From a virus, in IMG/VR virus record IMGVR_UViG_3300009528_000013, positions 53,771 through 117,770 of that record: a stretch of 64,000 bases of DNA. One strand, given 5' to 3'. The notes beneath the pieces are model-generated. The model saw only the letters and a program-made list of their open reading frames with translations. It ran no database searches and had not been told where the DNA came from. Shown piece by piece: positions 35,352 through 44,243 of this stretch (its first letter is position 1; each line of letters begins with the position of its first letter). The position numbers and the translations under genes were made by a program.

Positions 35352-35983
35352 CGCTTGCCGATCTGGGACCGAGAGCGAAAGAGCATCGTCCGCGCTGGAC
35401 GAGAGATGAAATTGCTTTAGATTACGGAATCTGGGAAGATGATCGCGTACTGGATATTGGATGCGGTCCGGGTGCTCCTCGGGTTCAGCTTACTGAATCG
35501 GCATTCCCCCGGGCGGATGTACTGGTCGATATGAATCCTGATCTGATTCCGGTATATCAAGGTCGGAAGTTTTTGCTGTCCGGAGTTGAGGCGCTGCCCT
35601 TCAGGAGCGAAAGCTTTGATTTTATCTGGTGTTCTCATATCCTTGAACATATTCTCGATCCAAAAGCGGCCTGCGAAGAATTGATGCGAATCGGTGCACG
35701 TGGCCGGATCAAGACGCCATCGCCTTTCAAAGAGATGCTTCATCCTCTACCATACCACTACTGGTTGGTTTCTTTTTATACGAATACTTTGGTTTTTGAA
35801 AAGAAGCCGACTTTCCTTTCTTCTGCATTATGGAACGAAGTAATCGATAGTTCTGCCGTGAAGGCCTGGAAGGATTATGTTCTATTCGCAAATGCAAAAA
35901 AAAGCCGTGTTAATCTTCCTCACCGATTCCGGGAGACTGTTTTCGATTGGGTAGGTGAATTCCGAGTAGAAGTATATCAATGA
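35345..35983 (+). CDS. SAM-dependent methyltransferase (Methyltransf_11 type)
   Basis: The protein has 212 residues. VLDIGCGPGAPRVQLTE is the SAM loop near residue 37, VDMNPDLIPVYQGR follows, then ALPFRSESFDFIWCSHILEH, the strand-4 motif with the E-H pair. It has an extended C-terminus with basic patches. It starts inside the last codons of paralogue 4, so their translation is coupled. Confidence 0.8.
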   Translation: MVTLADLGPRAKEHRPRWTRDEIALDYGIWEDDRVLDIGCGPGAPRVQLTESAFPRADVLVDMNPDLIPVYQGRKFLLSGVEALPFRSESFDFIWCSHILEHILDPKAACEELMRIGARGRIKTPSPFKEMLHPLPYHYWLVSFYTNTLVFEKKPTFLSSALWNEVIDSSAVKAWKDYVLFANAKKSRVNLPHRFRETVFDWVGEFRVEVYQ

Positions 35984-35996
35984 AAGAAGGATTCCG

Positions 35997-37130
35997 ATGG
36001 AGCATAAACTGAAGGTATTATTCGATGCTGGCGGGTTGTGGCAGTTTGTTCCAAAGAGATTTAAGGCAATCATGTCGCAACGGTTTAGCTGTAATTTTCT
36101 TGACCGTGAGCATCCACGAGATTATGTCCAAAGGAGCTTGGCGAAATGGGCGGATGTAATTTTTGTGGATTGGGGATTGGCGTGGGCGCAGTTTTATCTG
36201 GAGAATTTTCCAGAGAAGCGGATTATTGTACGAACGCATCGCGGCGATGTCTGGCATGAGAATTCACCGTTCTACTATTGGGAGAATGCCTCCGCAGTTC
36301 TGTTCATGAGTAATCATTACAGGAATCTTTTCCTTGAGAATTGTGTTGCAAATGTTCTGGATGATATGCAGGAACGATGTATAACTGTACCCAGATTGGT
36401 AGATGAACAGCACTGGCGGTTTTTGAATGATTTCATAAATCAGCGTGACTATGGTCGGAGATTAGGTATGTTGGGCCGGTGTATTCCACGGAAACGAGTT
36501 GTCGAATTTGCTAAATTGCTCGATGGGCCATTAGCAATGGAATATCCAATATCTAATCGTTGGACGGAAGCGAATTGTCTTTCACCGAATTTTTCGTTGA
36601 GCTTGCTTGGTTTTGAGGAAAATGATCGAACACACTTTCCAGATTACATTGCTGAACTTGAGTCTGTAGTTCGATCTTCGGATCGTATCCAGGTTCTTGA
36701 CCATGTGAGTGGAGATGCGGTTATAAAGTGGTTTGCTGATATTGATTTTGTAATCAGTTTCTCTGAGGATGAAAGTTGGCACGCTGCAATTACGGAAGGA
36801 ATGCTCTGCGGGTGCGTGCCGGTGATATTTAATTGGCCAGGTGCGGATGAGATGCACCCAGTGGAGTGCATTTTTCAAGACGATGTGGAGTTGGTGAATT
36901 ATTTGAAAAAGCAATCCCCGCCATTGAGGTATGTGGATGGGTATGGGTGGTTGCCCAAAGTCCAAAAAAAGCGAATTAGTAGATCTGCGTGGGCGCGTAC
37001 ATGGTGCTTGGAACGTTACAGCCTGGAAGACGTAACAGATCTATATGCCGATATTATCAAGGGAGATGAAGTTCCATTAGATCTGAATCCGCAGGATATT
37101 ATCCCATTTCGGAAAAGTCAGCAACGATGA
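35997..37130 (+). CDS. GT-B glycosyltransferase (GT4-like)
   Basis: The protein has 377 residues and starts at an ATG behind AAAGAAGG. It begins LKVLFDAGGLW and has the donor-side region DIDFVISFSEDESWHAAITE followed by GMLCGCVPVIFNWPGADEM, the usual E-x7-E-like nucleotide-sugar site of retaining GT-B enzymes. The N-terminal half is atypical, with RTHRGDVWHENSPF in place of the usual acceptor motif. Its sugar is unknown. Confidence 0.65.
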   Translation: MEHKLKVLFDAGGLWQFVPKRFKAIMSQRFSCNFLDREHPRDYVQRSLAKWADVIFVDWGLAWAQFYLENFPEKRIIVRTHRGDVWHENSPFYYWENASAVLFMSNHYRNLFLENCVANVLDDMQERCITVPRLVDEQHWRFLNDFINQRDYGRRLGMLGRCIPRKRVVEFAKLLDGPLAMEYPISNRWTEANCLSPNFSLSLLGFEENDRTHFPDYIAELESVVRSSDRIQVLDHVSGDAVIKWFADIDFVISFSEDESWHAAITEGMLCGCVPVIFNWPGADEMHPVECIFQDDVELVNYLKKQSPPLRYVDGYGWLPKVQKKRISRSAWARTWCLERYSLEDVTDLYADIIKGDEVPLDLNPQDIIPFRKSQQR

Positions 37131-37630
37131 AAAACTATATTGCAAAAAAATGCCTTGCTTTTTCAGACGTTTTACGTTATTTTCTATTCTTGGAATCTGG
37201 GAAAACGATCCGAGATGATCGAGTATTAGAGCAACTTGTTCGTAGTCAATGCTTCCACAATAGACAGGTGAATCCCTTTGGAGTCTGGACGCTTGGCTAC
37301 AAGACCGATAGGAGAAATGAGCAGATTGTCGAATGGGTCGAGATCAGTCTGTCTACGAAGGAACTCTGCGTGACCGCCGTGGATCCGATTTGGAATCCGC
37401 TCTTGAGAAAGTGGAATGGGAATCTTCGAGATTGTAGCAAACGGATTACTCATGGGACCGGTTCAATTCACCCAGAGAAACAAAAGATTACGGTTGTGCA
37501 GAAATTTTCTGAGAAGTTGAACGGAGAATTCGAAGTCATTGATGGCTTTCACCGGTCTATGCTGATGCTCAGCGAAGGAACCGAGAAGATAGATGCAATT
37601 GTTGGTTTAACCGAAGCGACTTATTTTTGA
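37127..37630 (+). CDS. ParB/Srx-like fold protein
   Basis: The protein has 167 residues and starts in ATGA overlap with the GT-B gene. The C-terminus FEVIDGFHRSMLML matches the D-G-x-H-R box of ParB-like and sulfiredoxin-like domains, which bind nucleotides. The N-terminal 60 residues have no clear match. ParB-like proteins in biosynthetic clusters are sometimes kinases or ATP-binding partners, but no reaction can be given here. Confidence 0.5.
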   Translation: MKNYIAKKCLAFSDVLRYFLFLESGKTIRDDRVLEQLVRSQCFHNRQVNPFGVWTLGYKTDRRNEQIVEWVEISLSTKELCVTAVDPIWNPLLRKWNGNLRDCSKRITHGTGSIHPEKQKITVVQKFSEKLNGEFEVIDGFHRSMLMLSEGTEKIDAIVGLTEATYF

Positions 37631-37641
37631 GGAGGAGAAAA

Positions 37642-38448
37642 ATGCCTGAGCTGATCGAAGTCCATTGTCCCTTACACGACCATCGAACGAAGTCCGAATT
37701 TCTGTTCGAATGCCCGCCGAACAACTGGGCTCAGGAACAGCCATTAAAAGTCGAGCGGTGCGAAGAATGCGGGCTGCTTTTTTTCAACCCGAACATCTCC
37801 GCGGCGGATCGAAAGGCGTATCATAAAAAAGAGTACTACATCGCCGATCCCAAAGGGTGCATCGGGTACCCGAATTACATCGAGGAAGATCACCTCGGAG
37901 CGAAGATTTACTTCGGGAAGCTTACTCTCTCTTGGTTCAATAGACGTTGGAAAGACAAAACCCGGAAGCCCTGTTCGTTGATCGATTTCGGGTGCGCCAC
38001 CGGGCACATGAGCAAACCGTATTTCGATCGGGGATGGAGAGTCGTTGGAATCGAGTTCTCTAAGTGGGCAGTGGATTGGGGCAGAGAGCATTTGGGCCTG
38101 GAACTCCGGTGTCAGGACATGGACGAACTCGTTCTGGACAATGAAGAGATTTTCGATTGTGTGCTGCTCTGGGATAGTCTGGAACATTCGCAGCATCCTC
38201 GGAAATTGCTTCGGAAGATCTTTACGCACAGTTCGGAAAATATGCTCATGATTATCCAAATGCCGGATACTGCGAAGTACGGAGATGATCCTCTGCATCC
38301 CTTCTGGTCGTTGTACCAGCATTGTTTCCACTACGATCATTCCACGCTGAATCTTTTGCTGAAGTTGGAGGGGTTTAAGACATCCCGGAAACTCCCATCG
38401 TCGCAGATGGATGAGATGTTGGTCATTGCCGAAAAGATAAAGGAGTAG
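37642..38448 (+). CDS. Zinc-finger methyltransferase (Methyltransf_23 type)
   Basis: The protein has 268 residues. ATG 37642 follows GAGGAGG, so the frame's first five codons are dropped. Residues 1-50 hold a zinc-binding head (CPLHDH, then CEECGLLFFNPN), typical of C-methyltransferases acting on sugars in O-antigen pathways. LIDFGCATGHMSKPYFDRGW is the SAM loop near residue 115 and LLWDSLEHSQHPRKLL is the strand-4 region. It probably acts on a nucleotide sugar or lipid-linked glycan. Confidence 0.8.
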   Translation: MPELIEVHCPLHDHRTKSEFLFECPPNNWAQEQPLKVERCEECGLLFFNPNISAADRKAYHKKEYYIADPKGCIGYPNYIEEDHLGAKIYFGKLTLSWFNRRWKDKTRKPCSLIDFGCATGHMSKPYFDRGWRVVGIEFSKWAVDWGREHLGLELRCQDMDELVLDNEEIFDCVLLWDSLEHSQHPRKLLRKIFTHSSENMLMIIQMPDTAKYGDDPLHPFWSLYQHCFHYDHSTLNLLLKLEGFKTSRKLPSSQMDEMLVIAEKIKE

Positions 38449-38451
38449 GCT

Positions 38452-39600
38452 ATGATTCAAAAATGGACCGTTGATCAGTTTGGAGTTGCAGTCGCTGGCG
38501 TTTTGACGAAATTCAAGGATCATATCTTCGACCTTGATCCAGATTTGGTCCAGCTTCCATTGCACCTGAATAGTCCCTCTCCCGAAGATTGTGCAGCAGT
38601 CATCGATTCGGACACGAGGCTGATCGGTAAGTTCATTCTGCCGGTGGGCGTGAACAACGTTCCCCACGCGGCCTTCAAGGAAGTGTTGGAGAAATATCGG
38701 GGCCTCATTCGGATTTGGGATTTCGGAGGAGAGCCAGAGACTCGTCCCGATCAGCCAGGGTGCCGGTTCTCGGGGGACGAGGAGGAATTCGTTCGTCAGG
38801 TTCGGACGTTCTACGAGATGGGCAAAAAGATCGATCCTGAAAACGTAATCGGAGGCTGCGGGTGGATTACTCCGACGTTCAATGGCAGCTTTGGGAATGA
38901 GGATCGAAGTCAGTTTTTCGAGAACTGTTTTGCACTTGGGATTGGACAGGTGCTAGACTTTATCAGCCTGAATTTCTATACTTACGGATACGGAGGAACA
39001 AAGAATATCCTTCAGGGGATTTCGAAAGTCAATGAGATTCTCGCCTGGTACCGCGTTGAGAAACCTGTCGTCGTCGCAGAATGCGGAGTTCCCTGTACCG
39101 GAGATCCAAAATTCCTTCACATTATCCAGACCCCAGAGCGTCAGGCGATTTCTCTCGTCAAACAACACGTGCTTTTCAATTCGGTCGGGATCGATTACGC
39201 GATCTGGTTTGCCCTGAAACATCTGGGGTGGGGTCTGTTAGACACGAGAGGGAAGCCGAGGCCGTCTTATTATGCGATGCGAACGATCAAGGATTTCTTG
39301 AAGGGAGCGATCTTCAAAACGCAGATGAAAGCGTATCCCAGTCGAACAGTCGAGGAACGTTGGTGCACCGACAAGATCAACTGGTTCGTTTTCGAAAGAG
39401 ATGACAAGGAGATCCACGTAATCTGGACTACGGAAAGACTGGAGATGGATCGAGAGTTTCCATTTAAGGACGTTTCTGTTTTCGGTGTAATTGGGCAACC
39501 GATTGATGTATCGGGAGGATCGATTCGATTGACCGACTCGCCTCTCTATTTTATTGCGGACCCGGGCGAGCTTCATTCGTATAATTTCCTGCTTCTCTGA
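38452..39600 (+). CDS. Glycoside hydrolase, clan A TIM-barrel type
   Basis: The protein has 382 residues and starts at an ATG behind AAGGAG. It looks like an (alpha/beta)8 hydrolase: RIWDFGGEPE puts a likely acid/base Glu at 94, with Gly in place of the usual Asn of N-E-P; PVVVAECGVP puts a likely nucleophile Glu at 210; IDYAIWFALKHLGWGLLD and GKPRPSYYAMRTIKDFL are typical of the barrel end. A small beta domain follows (300-382). There is no signal peptide, so it works in the cytoplasm or in the virion. Confidence 0.65.
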   Translation: MIQKWTVDQFGVAVAGVLTKFKDHIFDLDPDLVQLPLHLNSPSPEDCAAVIDSDTRLIGKFILPVGVNNVPHAAFKEVLEKYRGLIRIWDFGGEPETRPDQPGCRFSGDEEEFVRQVRTFYEMGKKIDPENVIGGCGWITPTFNGSFGNEDRSQFFENCFALGIGQVLDFISLNFYTYGYGGTKNILQGISKVNEILAWYRVEKPVVVAECGVPCTGDPKFLHIIQTPERQAISLVKQHVLFNSVGIDYAIWFALKHLGWGLLDTRGKPRPSYYAMRTIKDFLKGAIFKTQMKAYPSRTVEERWCTDKINWFVFERDDKEIHVIWTTERLEMDREFPFKDVSVFGVIGQPIDVSGGSIRLTDSPLYFIADPGELHSYNFLLL

Positions 39601-39616
39601 TCGGGGGTGAACGAAT

Positions 39617-40009
39617 ATGGCAGCGATAGTTGAGGCTACAATCGACGTAGGAGGTGGTCCTTACGGAGTAGGTTGTGATGAGACTGCTGAAAAAACTTTC
39701 GTTGCGAATTATGGTGATGATACAATCTCCGTCATTCATACACCATCGAATACCGTGAGCGCAACTATCGGGGTAGGGGCAGGCCCTTACAGAGTCGCTT
39801 GCGATGAGGCTGCAGGGAAAACATTCATAACGAATTGGAACGATGATAGTGTCTCAGTAATTCACACGGGATCCGATACGGTAAGCGCAACGATTGGAGT
39901 GGGTGTTCAGCCTGCTGGTGTTGCCTGTGATGAGACTGTTGGAAAGACCTTTGTGGTGAATTATGGACCGGATACAGTCTCCGTAATCACCGGGTACAAC
40001 GGGTGTTAA
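39617..40009 (+). CDS. Three-blade YVTN propeller protein
   Basis: The protein has 130 residues, with GGGGTGA just upstream of the ATG. It is made only of three units of about 42 residues (ATI-x-VG, VACDE, KTF, SVIHT) after MAAIVE. The end VITGYNGC matches the end of the seven-blade gene at 41961 (VISGYNGC). Three blades cannot close a normal propeller, so it may oligomerise, or it may have lost four blades by recombination between repeats. It has no signal peptide. Confidence 0.75.
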   Translation: MAAIVEATIDVGGGPYGVGCDETAEKTFVANYGDDTISVIHTPSNTVSATIGVGAGPYRVACDEAAGKTFITNWNDDSVSVIHTGSDTVSATIGVGVQPAGVACDETVGKTFVVNYGPDTVSVITGYNGC

Positions 40010-40024
40010 ACTAAGAAAGGACTT

Positions 40025-41977
40025 TTGAAATTGAACTCGAAAGATCTGACTCAGGAGCCGATTGTCGATATTATTATCCCGTACTGGAATCAGAATGGCC
40101 TGACAAAGCAATGTATTCGCAGCATCTTCTCTTACGTCCGGGTACCCTATAAACTGACCTTGATCGATAATGGCAGCGATGTCTTCGATCAAGACCTCTT
40201 TGAGATGGAAAGGTCCGGAGTACGGTTCATCCACAACAAGGAGAATCTCGGATTTGTCAAGGCTGTAAATCAAGGCTTGAAAGAATCGGTTGCTCCATTC
40301 GCTTGTTTTATGAACAACGATATGGTCGCAACCGAATTTTGTTTCGAGCGGATGTTAGCTCATCTCGAAGCGCATCCTGAAGTCGGCGCAGTGGGACCCT
40401 GTTCGAACTTCGTGATGTGGAAACAGGCGGCTCAGTTAGCCGGTGATACTGGAAAACTGACTCCGGAAGAGATCAATGATGCCGCCCAGGAGAATTACGA
40501 AAAGTGTAAAGGGCAACTTCTCGATACCAAACTGCTCATTGGGATTTGTGTTCTGATGCGGCGGGAGGTTCTGGAGGAGGTTGGCCTTTTGGATGAAGCC
40601 TTCGGAATCGGTTGCAGCGATGACTTTGACTATTCCATTCGAATACGAAAAGCTGGCTGGAGACTCGGAGTCGCCCGAGACGTTTTCATATATCATTACG
40701 GACATCAAACCTTCGAGGAATTGAAGAAAGATCCGGAATTTGATTTCGATAAGCAGTTGACCGGTAATCAATCGATATTGAGAGAAAAGTGGGGAGATGA
40801 AGAGGTCGATGATCTTTTTGAGGAAGACAACAGCTTGGGTTTCTGCCTGATTGTGAAGGATGAAGAGAAGACCTTGCCAAGATGTTTAGAAAATTTGAAA
40901 GAAGTCGCGGATGAAATTGTAATCGTGGATACCGGCTCGACCGACCGAACGAAGGAAGTTGCAAGGGAATACACCGATAAGATCTTCGACTACGAGTGGG
41001 GTGACGATTTTTCCGCTGCGAGGAACTTTGCATTTTCTAAAGCCGAATCGGGATGGATTTGCTGGCTTGATGCCGACGATTACGTCCAAAAAGAGCAAGC
41101 TGATGCGATTAAGAATCTGACGCTAAATTCCAATGGAACAACCGCCTTTGCTTTCCCGACGCATTGCCTCGGAGACACTGGCGAATTACTTCTGATCAAC
41201 ACTCGAATTCGTCTGGTCAAAAACCGGAGAAGCTATCGCTTTCGCAGTCGTCTGCATGAGACCCTTGATTTAAGGGGAGATGATTTTCAGAAAGTCAATC
41301 TTCCTATAATTCATGGCGGACCGGAGATTGCAAAGTTCAAGGATAAAAGTGGACAGCACGATTTCAATATCCGGATTCTCTTGAGGGAAATCGAAGAGAA
41401 ACCGGAGGATCTCTTTGTGAATTTCAACCTCGCCCGGGCTTACAAGGGAGCGGGTCGAATTCAAGATGCAGAGACCAGGTACAAATTGGTTATGACATTG
41501 GATAAGTTTAAGAGCAACTTCAGATACCTGGCGGCTCTGGGCTTAGCCGAGTTGTATCTGGATGAGAAGGAGTACGATGAGGCGATTGATTATGGGTATG
41601 AGGCGATCAAATGCACGAATCTGCGAGCTGAGCCGTTTGCGGTTATTGGATTGGCGTACTTCTACAAAAAAGTCTTTCACAAAGCGGCAGCAGCTTTTGA
41701 AAATGCGCTTCAGTTGAAGCCGCAATTCGATACTTTCATTCCTTTGGATCTGGGTGTGTACAACTATAAGTCGTGGGTGAATCTCGGTAGCTGTCATTTC
41801 AATCTTGGACAACTCGATAAGGCAGAAGAATGCTACGAGAAGGCCTTGAATTACAATCCGCTGTTGGAGGACGCGAGAAGAAATCTGGCTATCGTCCGCG
41901 ATGCAAAACAAAATCAGAATCTGAAGCTTATACGGTCAGATTCTGAGGAGGTGAGGCAACATGGCAATCGTGGTTGA
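40025..41977 (+). CDS. Double GT2 glycosyltransferase with TPR domain
   Basis: The protein has 650 residues. The start is TTG 40025 or 40031; AAAGGA lies four or ten bases away. Residues 5-265 are a GT2 domain (IVDIIIPYWNQNG; CFMNNDMVATE; GCSDDFDYSIRIRKAGW). Residues 275-470 are a second GT2 domain of the SunS/lgtC-like TPR type (GFCLIVKDEEKTLPRCLENL; DTGSTDRTKEVA; WLDADDYVQK; SRLHETLDL). The rest is a TPR array (LARAYKGAGRIQDAETRYKL; NLGSCHFNLGQLDKAEECYE). It resembles the protein at 7952 in plan. TPR-linked GT2 enzymes often modify proteins. Confidence 0.8.
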   Translation: MKLNSKDLTQEPIVDIIIPYWNQNGLTKQCIRSIFSYVRVPYKLTLIDNGSDVFDQDLFEMERSGVRFIHNKENLGFVKAVNQGLKESVAPFACFMNNDMVATEFCFERMLAHLEAHPEVGAVGPCSNFVMWKQAAQLAGDTGKLTPEEINDAAQENYEKCKGQLLDTKLLIGICVLMRREVLEEVGLLDEAFGIGCSDDFDYSIRIRKAGWRLGVARDVFIYHYGHQTFEELKKDPEFDFDKQLTGNQSILREKWGDEEVDDLFEEDNSLGFCLIVKDEEKTLPRCLENLKEVADEIVIVDTGSTDRTKEVAREYTDKIFDYEWGDDFSAARNFAFSKAESGWICWLDADDYVQKEQADAIKNLTLNSNGTTAFAFPTHCLGDTGELLLINTRIRLVKNRRSYRFRSRLHETLDLRGDDFQKVNLPIIHGGPEIAKFKDKSGQHDFNIRILLREIEEKPEDLFVNFNLARAYKGAGRIQDAETRYKLVMTLDKFKSNFRYLAALGLAELYLDEKEYDEAIDYGYEAIKCTNLRAEPFAVIGLAYFYKKVFHKAAAAFENALQLKPQFDTFIPLDLGVYNYKSWVNLGSCHFNLGQLDKAEECYEKALNYNPLLEDARRNLAIVRDAKQNQNLKLIRSDSEEVRQHGNRG

Positions 41978-42863
41978 AGCGACAATAGGAGTTGGAACTT
42001 CTCCGCTCTTGCTCGCTTGTGACGAAATACTTGGAAAGGTATTTGTGGCAAATTCAGGTTCGGATAACATATCCGTTATCCATGCTACGTCTAACACTGT
42101 TTCAGCCACTATCGGAGTAGGGATTACGCCTACTGGAGTGGCGTGTGATGAAACGGCGGAAAAGACGTTTGTAACGAATCGATCAGGATCGACTACAGAT
42201 ACAGTATCGGTGATTCATACGCCATCGAACACTGTTTCAGCTACCGTAATTGTAGGAAAACATCCCGATGGCGTTGATTGCGACGAGAGTGCCGGGAAGA
42301 CGTATATTGCACTTCACAGTTGGGCCGCAGTCACCGTTATTCATACTCCCACGAATACGGTTTCTGCGACAATTCTTGTGGGAAGCAGCAACCCTGGAAT
42401 TGCGTGTGATGAGTCAGCAGGTAAAGTTTTTTCGGTTAGTCGTGATGCGACAGTATCTGTGATTCACACCGCATCAGATACTGTTTCCGCTACAATAAAT
42501 GTGGGAGTCCAGTCTCACAGAGTTGCTGTTGACGAAAACGCCGGGAAGGCCTTTGTAACAAATCGTGATTCGAATTCGGTCTCTGTGATTCACATCGCAT
42601 CGAATACTGTTTCAGCCACTATTGGAGTTGGAGTTGAGCCATACGGCGTAGCTTGTGATGAGACTGCCGGAAAAGTATTCGTAGCTAATTCTGGTTCGGA
42701 CACGGTATCCATTATCCATACCGCGTCGAATACAGTTTCGGCGACTATTGATGTCGGGGATGTCCCTTACGGAGTTATTTGCGATGAGAGTTTAGAGAAA
42801 GCTTTTGTGACAAATAATGCTGACGGAACCGTTTCTGTTATCAGCGGATACAATGGATGCTGA
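41961..42863 (+). CDS. Seven-bladed YVTN propeller protein
   Basis: The protein has 300 residues and starts 17 bases inside the previous gene, behind AGGAGGTG. It is made of exactly seven units of about 43 residues (ATI-x-VG-x-x-P-x-GVACDE, AGK-x-FV, SVIHTASNTVS) with no extra domain. The end VISGYNGC matches the three-blade gene. Blade 2 has a short insertion (GSTTD). Such propellers bind proteins or glycans, often on surfaces, but no signal peptide is present, so it may be a virion component. Confidence 0.8.
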   Translation: MAIVVEATIGVGTSPLLLACDEILGKVFVANSGSDNISVIHATSNTVSATIGVGITPTGVACDETAEKTFVTNRSGSTTDTVSVIHTPSNTVSATVIVGKHPDGVDCDESAGKTYIALHSWAAVTVIHTPTNTVSATILVGSSNPGIACDESAGKVFSVSRDATVSVIHTASDTVSATINVGVQSHRVAVDENAGKAFVTNRDSNSVSVIHIASNTVSATIGVGVEPYGVACDETAGKVFVANSGSDTVSIIHTASNTVSATIDVGDVPYGVICDESLEKAFVTNNADGTVSVISGYNGC

Positions 42864-42874
42864 AGGAGGATCTG

Positions 42875-44227
42875 ATGGAAGTTATTACCCGAGCTGCGCC
42901 GACTCTGAGTGGGAGTTTGCATTTGGGGACGCTCTACAACGCTCTTCTGAATTATGCCTTTGCCAAGCGAGAGGGAGGGTTATTTTATCTTAGATTGGAT
43001 GGACAGAAGGTGGGCGACCAGCGAAGAAAGATTGGCGATGACCTCATCCGGGATCTCGAAACTTTCGGATTATGTCCGGACAGGATCATTTGGCAGTGCG
43101 ATAGCAGAGGATGGTACCGACAGCAGATCGAGGAAATCGCAAGCGATCCGAGAGTATATTTCTGCGATTGCACGGCCGGCGATATTTTTGAGCGCACCCG
43201 ATTTGACCAATCGAACTTGAAGGCTCTGATCCGAGAAGAAAAATATCCCGGTCCTTGCGAGATTCAGCGGATAAAAGTGTTCGACGCCAACCGAGCGGAG
43301 ACCCGTCGAGACGTGGCGTTGGGCCAAAAGGTACAAGCCAGCACCGAAGCAAAGGGATATGAAGCTCAAAACGTCACAGACGGTTCGGAAAGATCCTGGA
43401 AGGCGTATGAAGTCGGTGCGCTGTGCGACCCTCCCCGTGATACTCACTTAACTATCGATCTTGGTCAAGAAGTTTGGGTCGGAGCGGTAGAAGTGCTGTG
43501 GAATTTTTACCCGGTGAAATCTTACAGGCTTCGCATTCCAGATGGACTGTGTATCGGGGGACTTGTCTCTATAACCCGAGAAAATAACTTCTGCGTCTCA
43601 TCGAGAACGAATGGCGCTTACGAGGGCGCCGTCGCCGACCAGCTCTCGTTTGCTCCGGTCAAGACTCGTTTTATTACGCTTGAGGTAAATGAACTGTGCC
43701 ACGAGATCAAGCGCGAGTACTACTACGACGATCATTGCAGAGATCTACAAAAGAAAGGTAATCTGCGTAACGCTCGAACCGTTCTTAGAGTTCGGTCCGA
43801 AGCTCCGCTTGACGTTGCGATTTATTTCAACAGAATTCCGGATCTTTGTTTCACTTCGGCATTAGACGATCAGAAGGCCGGGATCACACACTCGATCAGA
43901 GGATCGGACATCGCACCCTTCACAATGTTGGAAAGAGAAGCCGGAAAGCTTATCGGATACGTGGCGAACAATCTCTTTCATGGGATGGTGGTCGATCGCA
44001 GACAAGTCAAATTGAGCAAATTCATCGGAAGCCCACCTGCAATTAAAAAACTGGAAAGCGGATCGACTCCAAATGAAGTACTTACGAATCTTGCTCGGAG
44101 CGCAGGAATCATTTCGTGGAAATCCGATCTGCTTGGTCTGCCCGATTTAGTCGAGGCAATCGACTTTGAGAGGGCATTTTCCGGACTCGGCCTGAAGCCC
44201 AACTTTGAGTACCGCGCCGACTGGTAA
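42875..44227 (+). CDS. Glutamyl-tRNA-synthetase-like catalytic domain with discoidin-like insertion
   Basis: The protein has 450 residues; ATG 42875 follows AAGGAGG. It is a class-I GluRS/GluQ-RS catalytic domain: AAPTLSGSLHLG (residues 7-18, HIGH box), FYLRLDGQKV, YFCDCTAGDI, YYYDDHCRDL (Cys/Tyr zinc set), DDQKAGITHSIRGSDI and VKLSKF (379-383, KMSKS box). Residues about 134-282, inserted between the two zinc-ligand strands, look like an F5/8 type C (discoidin) domain (QASTEAKGYEAQNVTDGS; HLTIDLGQEVWVGAVEVLW). The anticodon-binding domain is missing. It may charge a non-tRNA or unusual acceptor, or a tRNA as GluQ-RS does. Confidence 0.75.
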   Translation: MEVITRAAPTLSGSLHLGTLYNALLNYAFAKREGGLFYLRLDGQKVGDQRRKIGDDLIRDLETFGLCPDRIIWQCDSRGWYRQQIEEIASDPRVYFCDCTAGDIFERTRFDQSNLKALIREEKYPGPCEIQRIKVFDANRAETRRDVALGQKVQASTEAKGYEAQNVTDGSERSWKAYEVGALCDPPRDTHLTIDLGQEVWVGAVEVLWNFYPVKSYRLRIPDGLCIGGLVSITRENNFCVSSRTNGAYEGAVADQLSFAPVKTRFITLEVNELCHEIKREYYYDDHCRDLQKKGNLRNARTVLRVRSEAPLDVAIYFNRIPDLCFTSALDDQKAGITHSIRGSDIAPFTMLEREAGKLIGYVANNLFHGMVVDRRQVKLSKFIGSPPAIKKLESGSTPNEVLTNLARSAGIISWKSDLLGLPDLVEAIDFERAFSGLGLKPNFEYRADW

Positions 44228-44243
44228 AGACCCTGAAAACGAT

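Noticed and set aside
39617-40009. Three-blade YVTN gene as a pseudogene
   Set aside because: It has a proper start, intact frame, conserved end and upstream site, so it is kept as a gene.
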